NCBI RefSeq assembly: GCF_900143525.1 | Contig: NZ_FREZ01000007.1 | Coordinates: 172,324 to 236,323, forward strand | From: Ruegeria sp. Alg231-54 | GTDB lineage: Bacteria > Pseudomonadota > Alphaproteobacteria > Rhodobacterales > Rhodobacteraceae | Length of the DNA: 64,000 bases | Direction: 5' to 3' | In this document: positions 63,233-64,000 of the stretch, piece by piece | How the letters are laid out: each line of letters starts with the position of its first letter | Numbering within the stretch: the stretch's first letter is position 1 | The notes under the pieces: generated by a model | Databases searched by the model: none | Told to the model about the DNA's origin: nothing | What the model saw: the letters and a program-made list of their open reading frames with translations, nothing else | Made by a program: the position numbers and the translations under genes

Positions 63233-63658
63233 TTGATTCCGTACCTTTCGTGCACTGAACATACACAAATTGTAGATATTTTCGAAGAGAGGGACTTCAC
63301 TCCTGCGTGGACACGCGATGTATTGTCGGACGAACTCTTTGATGAGTTAGATAGTGCAATAGTACAGGGTTTCAGACCGGATGATTTCGACTTAGCGGAG
63401 CTTAAAGTCGCATTTTAGGCCTCCCAAACTGGCGATGTTTCTAATCAAGCATTGTTCGATATTCTAGCAACAGACGCTGCCACGAAACTAGTCCATCATT
63501 TGGAGTTTTGGAGTGTCGACCCAAATGCACTGGACGACGGGAACTTCTCAAAACCGGTAATTCAACAAGACCCAACTGTTGTCCTAAATCAGTTTCTTCA
63601 AGGTGAAGGTTTCAGGCTGTTCTGCCTGACATGCCAAAACGGCCTCGATGGCTTTTGA
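63233..63658 (+). pseudogene. Possible broken gene (one in-frame TAG)
   Basis: One frame runs 142 codons with a single TAG at 63416-63418: before it VLSDELFDELDSAIVQGFRPDDFD, after it SNQALFDILATDAATKL and HHLEFWSVDPNALDDGN. Both parts look protein-like, but no ribosome site or family is recognised, and its end overlaps the opposite gene by 75 bp. Weak call. Confidence 0.25.
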
Positions 63659-64000
63659 GGACCCACTCAGATCAAGTTCTACTTCAGCCCCACTTTCACC
63701 AATTATCGTGACGCTTTGGCGTTTCCCGAATTCGGTTACAAACGCAGGGTTGTCGAAAAAGGCATACCCCCCGGGGACGCCATTTTTAAAAACACCTACG
63801 GCTTCGCCTTCAAACTTTGCGTCACCAAAATCGAAGTTCACGATACCGGTTGATCCGTCCTCAATCTGAACCCAGGCCGGATTGTAAGCGGCGAAGAAAC
63901 CGCCAGCCTGATTGGGCGCGACGCCAATCTCAACTGTCATGTCGCCTTCGAAGGGCTTCCAAGCGAGACAGCCATTTCCCTTCTCGGGGTCGATTAGAAT
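63584..64000 (-). CDS. Hypothetical protein, C-terminal part (5' cut by window edge)
   Basis: The frame is open to the window end, so the gene starts beyond it; an internal ATG at 63940 is not needed. 138 residues visible: GCLAWKPFEGD, GGFFAAYNPAWVQIEDG, then SVTIIGESGAEVELDLSGSS and KAIEAVLACQAEQ at the end. Beta-rich, resembling small secreted or stress proteins with a C-terminal Gly-Ser-Ser...Cys motif. No family assigned. Confidence 0.7.
   Translation of the reverse strand: MLIDPEKGNGCLAWKPFEGDMTVEIGVAPNQAGGFFAAYNPAWVQIEDGSTGIVNFDFGDAKFEGEAVGVFKNGVPGGYAFFDNPAFVTEFGKRQSVTIIGESGAEVELDLSGSSKAIEAVLACQAEQPETFTLKKLI

Overview
The window looks like chromosome of an alphaproteobacterium of the Rhodobacterales (Roseobacter group). 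This rests on an RpoHII-type sigma factor, the mreBCD-mrdA-rodA order, leuA with a Leu/Ile-rich leader peptide, Tad-pilus pseudopilin-like genes and many Roseobacter-type small secreted proteins. The assignment is inference from gene content; no 16S rRNA and no tRNA was seen.

Layout. 1-6.5 kb: rpoH (5' cut by the window edge), a ChaN-like protein, coaBC, dut, a membrane-anchored MoeB/ThiF-like enzyme and an M3 oligopeptidase, all on the + strand. 6.5-13.1 kb: the elongasome operon on the - strand (mreB, mreC, mreD, mrdA, rodA), ending in a GhrA-like 2-hydroxyacid dehydrogenase. 13.2-23.5 kb: core and accessory metabolism (rlmJ, a frame-broken sterol-desaturase-family gene, a DUF2141 protein, leuA with leader, an SDR, an 18-repeat MORN protein, nadE, an FAD oxidoreductase). 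23.5 to about 31 kb: an integrated element carrying a tyrosine integrase, a string of tiny overlapping DNA-binding-like genes and a large primase-helicase gene with a frame break. It abuts a 3' remnant of an MBL-fold hydrolase gene and resembles a phage satellite or plasmid-like island. 31-48 kb: accessory genes (LysR/GST/DUF1348/flavin reductase, three TadE/TadG-like genes, a Gly-rich secreted protein, SDR, GlxA-type AraC regulator, EamA transporter, isochorismatase, pirin, LysR, alpha/beta hydrolase) separated by long, repeat-bearing intergenic DNA. 48-52 kb: aspartate:alanine antiporter aspT and aspartate 4-decarboxylase aspD, tail to tail, a predicted decarboxylation-driven proton-motive cycle. 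53-58.5 kb: a PepSY protein-response regulator-histidine kinase operon, divergent from a second Gly-rich secreted protein. 58.9-62.9 kb: a Sia-type partner-switching module.

The most interesting system is the last one. A HAMP/PP2C phosphatase (SiaA-like), a SiaB-like kinase and a SiaC-like DUF1987 protein sit together with a class III nucleotide cyclase. In the Pseudomonas siaABCD system the fourth gene is a diguanylate cyclase, so this looks like the same phosphorylation switch wired to cyclic AMP (or cGMP) instead of c-di-GMP. It also carries an extra small secreted protein, encoded directly before siaA, and a palindrome in the divergent promoter.

Two genes (14.2 kb and 27.1 kb) are broken by a frameshift that one extra G in a GGG run would repair, so sequence error must be considered. 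One small gene (58.1 kb) carries an in-frame TAA. Several intergenic regions hold related degenerate repeats.
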